A DNA stretch of 10,655 nt from Pseudomonadota bacterium (GTDB taxonomy: Bacteria > Pseudomonadota > Gammaproteobacteria > Xanthomonadales > Xanthomonadaceae). The DNA is taken from positions 1-10,655 of the forward strand of contig JAEWGI010000041.1 in NCBI GenBank assembly GCA_023388355.1. Direction: 5' to 3'. The notes beneath the pieces are model-generated. The model searched no databases, was not told the DNA's origin, and saw nothing but the letters and a program-made list of their open reading frames with translations. Positions 8,991 through 10,655 of the stretch are shown piece by piece. A program made the translations under genes and the position numbers. Positions within the stretch are counted from its first letter, which is position 1, and each line of letters starts with the position of its first letter.

Positions 8991-9087
8991 TGCTCCATCC
9001 CCCGCTCGCGGGGGATGGCCGGGATGGGCGCGCGCGCCGCAGGCGCGCGACGTCGGGTCATCTCTCCGCAGGCGGGAGGAGGGAGCC
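8991..9087. repeat. Repeat unit 3 (internally deleted, more diverged)
   Basis: Bases 8991-9050 follow the left part of units 1 and 2. From 9052 (GTCGGGTCATC) the sequence follows the right part of unit 2 from 8917, so about 95 bp with the internal hairpins are missing. The right-end stem is degenerate (CTCTCCGC/GCGGGAGG). The left hairpin has CCATCCCCCGC and GCGGGGGATGG in place of CCTT.../...AAGG, a paired change that keeps the stem. Greater divergence suggests this is the oldest or least constrained copy. Confidence 0.82.
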
Positions 9088-9100
9088 TGGCCCCTCGCGG

Positions 9101-9106
9101 TAGAAT
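9101..9106 (+). promoter_or_regulatory. Possible -10 box of a ribH promoter (TAGAAT)
   Basis: TAGAAT stands 29 bases before the ribH ATG and just after the repeat array. It is identical to the hexamer before the riboswitch at 6511. The upstream spot at 17 bases (GGAGGG) is not a recognisable -35. It would let ribH, nusB and thiL be transcribed despite the hairpins of the array. Confidence 0.4.
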
Positions 9107-9135
9107 CGCAGCCCCCTATCCGGAAATTCCCCGGC

Positions 9136-9603
9136 ATGAGCCACTACGAAGGCGACCTGCGCGCCGCCGAAGGCGCGCGTTTCGCGATCATCGCCAGCCG
9201 CTGGAACCCGCGCATCACCGATGCGCTGGTCGCCGGCGCGCGCAAGGCCTTTGCCGACCACGGCGTGGGCGAGGAAGTGATCGACGTGGTGCGCGTGCCC
9301 GGCGCCTGGGAGCTTCCGCTGGCGGCGCGCCAGCTGGCGGTGCTCGGCGCGCATCGCGCGATCGTGGCGCTGGGCTGCGTCGTGCGCGGCGACACCCGCC
9401 ACTACGAACAGGTCGCCGACGGCTGCAGCGAGGGCCTGATGCGGGTCGCGCTCGACCACGGCGTGCCGGTGGCCAACGGCGTGCTCGCGGTGGACGCGCA
9501 CGAGGACGCCGTGCGCCGCGCCGGCGGCAGCCATGGCAACAAGGGCGAGGAGTGTGCGCTGGTGGCGATCGAGATGGCGCACCTGCTGGAGACCCTGCCG
9601 TGA
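9136..9603 (+). CDS. ribH: 6,7-dimethyl-8-ribityllumazine synthase
   Basis: 155 residues, the usual length. It condenses DHBP with 5-amino-6-ribitylaminouracil to the lumazine substrate of RibE; family members assemble as pentamers or 60-subunit shells. Motifs: [20 protein letters not shown] (substrate loop with the aromatic W23), [14 protein letters not shown] (51-64), [17 protein letters not shown] (80-96) with catalytic histidine H89, [12 protein letters not shown], and the terminal [27 protein letters not shown] 9136 gives the standard N-terminus; the only nearby Shine-Dalgarno candidate, GGAAA at 9122, is rather distant. Unlike ribE-ribBA it is not tightly spaced to the gene before it: 620 bp of repeat DNA intervene. 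nusB overlaps its stop codon. Confidence 0.97.
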   Translation: MSHYEGDLRAAEGARFAIIASRWNPRITDALVAGARKAFADHGVGEEVIDVVRVPGAWELPLAARQLAVLGAHRAIVALGCVVRGDTRHYEQVADGCSEGLMRVALDHGVPVANGVLAVDAHEDAVRRAGGSHGNKGEECALVAIEMAHLLETLP

Positions 9604-10061
9604 GCCGCGGTCCGCGTCGCGACGGCGTCGACCCGGTGGCGCGCACGCGCTCGCGCCGGCGCGCGCTGCAGGCGGTGTACGCGATGCAGCTTTCCGGCGT
9701 GAACGCGACGAACGCGATCGCCCAGTTCGCGCACGAGCAGGCGCACGAGGTCGCCGATCTCGAGTACTTCGAAGACCTGGTGCGCGGCGTCGGCACCCAC
9801 GTGGGCGCACTCGACGCGGCGCTGCAGCCGTTCCTCGACCGCCCGGTGGAGGAGGTCGATCCGATCGAGCGCGCGATGCTGCGCATTGCCGCCTACGAAC
9901 TGCAGCACCGGCTGGACGTGCCGTTCCGGGTGGTCATCGACGAAGCGCTCAAGACGGTCAAGCGCTTCGGCTCCGAGCATGGCCACACCTACGTCAACGG
10001 CGTGCTCGACCACGCCGCCGCGCAGTGGCGTGCCGCCGAAGTCCAGTCCCAGCGCCAGTAG
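9600..10061 (+). CDS. nusB: Transcription antitermination factor NusB
   Basis: 153 residues. NusB binds boxA RNA with NusE (S10) and joins the antitermination complex on rRNA operons. All-helical NusB features are visible: the arginine-rich start [28 protein letters not shown] (RNA-binding first helix), [55 protein letters not shown]. The start is taken as GTG 9600, which overlaps the ribH stop as GTGA, because it retains the RRDGVDPV segment that I expect in xanthomonad NusB. A first in-frame ATG appears only at about residue 28, inside the first helix, so it is excluded. Translation is probably coupled to ribH. The C-terminal QSQRQ tail is variable in the family. Confidence 0.95.
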   Translation: MSRGPRRDGVDPVARTRSRRRALQAVYAMQLSGVNATNAIAQFAHEQAHEVADLEYFEDLVRGVGTHVGALDAALQPFLDRPVEEVDPIERAMLRIAAYELQHRLDVPFRVVIDEALKTVKRFGSEHGHTYVNGVLDHAAAQWRAAEVQSQRQ

Positions 10062-10133
10062 CCGCCTGCCGGAGTGACGTCAGCCGCGCCCGCGCGATCC
10101 GGCTTCGCACTCCAACTTCGCGCCACCCCAGCC

Positions 10134-10655
10134 ATGGAATTCGACCTCATCGCCCGCATCCGCGCCCGCGCCGCCGCCCGAGGGGACGTGGTCCTGGGCA
10201 TCGGCGACGACGCGGCGCTGCTGCAGCCGCCGCCCGGCATGCAGCTGGCGGTGACGATGGACACGCTCAACGTCGGCGTGCATTTCCCCGCCGCCACCGC
10301 GCCCGCCGACATCGGCTGGAAGGCGCTGGCGGTGAACCTGTCCGACCTCGCCGCGATGGGCGCGCAGCCGGCCTGGTGCACGCTGTCGCTGTCACTGCCC
10401 GGCGCCGATGCCGGCTTTCTCGATGGCTTCCTCGACGGCTTCCTCGAGCTGGCAGCGCTGCACGGCATCGTCCTGGTGGGTGGCGACACCACGCGCGGAC
10501 CGCTCTCGGTATGCGTCACCGCGCATGGCCTGGTCGAACCCGGGCGCGCGCTGCGCCGCGCCGGAGCCGCACCCGGCGACGACGTCTGGGTGACCGGCAC
10601 GCCCGGCGATGCCGCCGGCGCGCTGGCCGCGCTGCAGGCCGGCGCCGCGGTCGAC
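10134..10655 (+). CDS. thiL: Thiamine-monophosphate kinase (3' part beyond window)
   Basis: The first 174 codons, ending exactly at the window edge; the family is about 320-330 residues. ThiL phosphorylates thiamine monophosphate to thiamine diphosphate with ATP. Motifs of the PurM/SelD-like ATP-binding fold are clear: MEFDLIARIR, GIGDDAALL (22-30, metal/ATP aspartates), MDTLNVGVHF (42-51), KALAVNLSDLAAMGAQPAW (63-81), GGDTTRGPLSV (116-126) and VTGTPGDAAG. The start ATG 10134 matches the expected MEFDLI N-terminus, though no Shine-Dalgarno is visible in the 72 bases after nusB. A small internal duplication, FLDGFLDGFLEL at 95-106, is encoded by near-identical neighbouring codons. ribH-nusB-thiL order is widespread in proteobacteria. 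Confidence 0.96.
   Translation, partial: MEFDLIARIRARAAARGDVVLGIGDDAALLQPPPGMQLAVTMDTLNVGVHFPAATAPADIGWKALAVNLSDLAAMGAQPAWCTLSLSLPGADAGFLDGFLDGFLELAALHGIVLVGGDTTRGPLSVCVTAHGLVEPGRALRRAGAAPGDDVWVTGTPGDAAGALAALQAGAAVD

Larger units (their letters stand above)
8530..9087. repeat. Tandem array of 230-bp MITE-like repeats between ribBA and ribH (two full copies, one deleted copy)
   Basis: No gene is seen between 8516 and 9135. Instead, unit 1 (8531-8760) and unit 2 (8761-8990) align without gaps and differ at 9 of 230 positions. Unit 3 (8991-about 9087) keeps the first 60 bases and the last 40 or so, and lacks the counterpart of 8822-8916. Each unit consists of a roughly 198-bp palindrome-rich core plus a linker of about 33 bp. 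The core ends are inverted repeats: CTGCTCCYTCCCCCGCTTGC at the left, and nearly the same sequence on the opposite strand at the right. No transposase or long conserved reading frame is present. The array resembles a non-autonomous mobile or extragenic palindromic repeat that multiplied in place. Confidence 0.92.

Noticed and set aside
8531..9050. CRISPR array
   Set aside because: Units are 230 bp, directly adjacent and identical throughout, with no short-repeat/unique-spacer pattern and no cas genes.
8082..9137. Open frames on the minus strand through the repeat array, giving repetitive proteins
   Set aside because: Periodic peptides here only mirror the 230-bp DNA repeat. 230 is not a multiple of 3, so successive copies are read in different frames; no conserved protein is encoded.
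8337..9599. Open frame continuing upstream of nusB through ribH and the repeats
   Set aside because: It overlaps ribBA and ribH in another frame, and the NusB family similarity begins only after the GTG at 9600.
10075..10082. TGACGTCA palindrome between nusB and thiL
   Set aside because: An 8-base palindrome without a partner site or promoter around it; chance occurrence is likely.
10071..10113. GGAGTG...CACTCC inverted repeat as a nusB terminator
   Set aside because: Only 6 pairs around a 31-base loop and no U-tract; too weak to call.

Overview
The window is a very GC-rich bacterial chromosome segment. Strongly G/C-biased third codon positions and a glyA-nrdR-ribD-(riboswitch)-ribE-ribBA-ribH-nusB-thiL order point to a gammaproteobacterium of the Xanthomonadaceae/Lysobacteraceae type (Lysobacter, Luteimonas or a relative). 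The genus is an inference from gene order and protein style, not a database result.

Layout. Positions 1-1610 (minus strand) hold all but the last residues of ettA, a ribosome-binding ABC-F ATPase. Its probable promoter lies in the 237-bp divergent gap that follows. From 1848 everything is on the plus strand. First comes a small exported His/Arg/Asp-rich protein with an RcnB-type C-terminus, followed by a strong palindromic terminator-like hairpin. Then come glyA (serine hydroxymethyltransferase), nrdR (ribonucleotide reductase repressor), ribD and a Gfo/Idh/MocA-family oxidoreductase of unknown substrate. An FMN riboswitch (about 6553-6718) with a clear ribosome-binding-site hairpin precedes ribE (riboflavin synthase) and ribBA (DHBP synthase with a GTP-cyclohydrolase-II-like C-terminus lacking zinc ligands). 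A 0.6-kb non-coding block of tandem 230-bp repeats separates ribBA from ribH (lumazine synthase), which overlaps nusB; thiL runs off the right edge.

How the genes work together. RibD, the RibB domain, RibH and RibE cover all steps from the GTP cyclohydrolase II product to riboflavin except the separate dephosphorylation. The GTP cyclohydrolase II step itself looks missing, because the fused domain has lost its cysteines; an intact ribA is expected elsewhere. The FMN riboswitch lies downstream of ribD, so it can control ribE-ribBA and possibly ribH, but not ribD. NusB (antitermination) and ThiL (thiamine monophosphate kinase) are common neighbours of ribH in proteobacteria.

The least ordinary part is the repeat block at 8530-9087. 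It has two 230-bp copies differing at 9 positions and a third copy with an internal deletion, all with inverted-repeat ends, internal hairpins and a compensatory base change in one stem. It resembles a non-autonomous, MITE-like or extragenic palindromic element that has duplicated in tandem inside the riboflavin operon. I saw no CRISPR array, tRNA, rRNA, transposase or phage gene, and nothing that looks like a wholly new multi-gene system.
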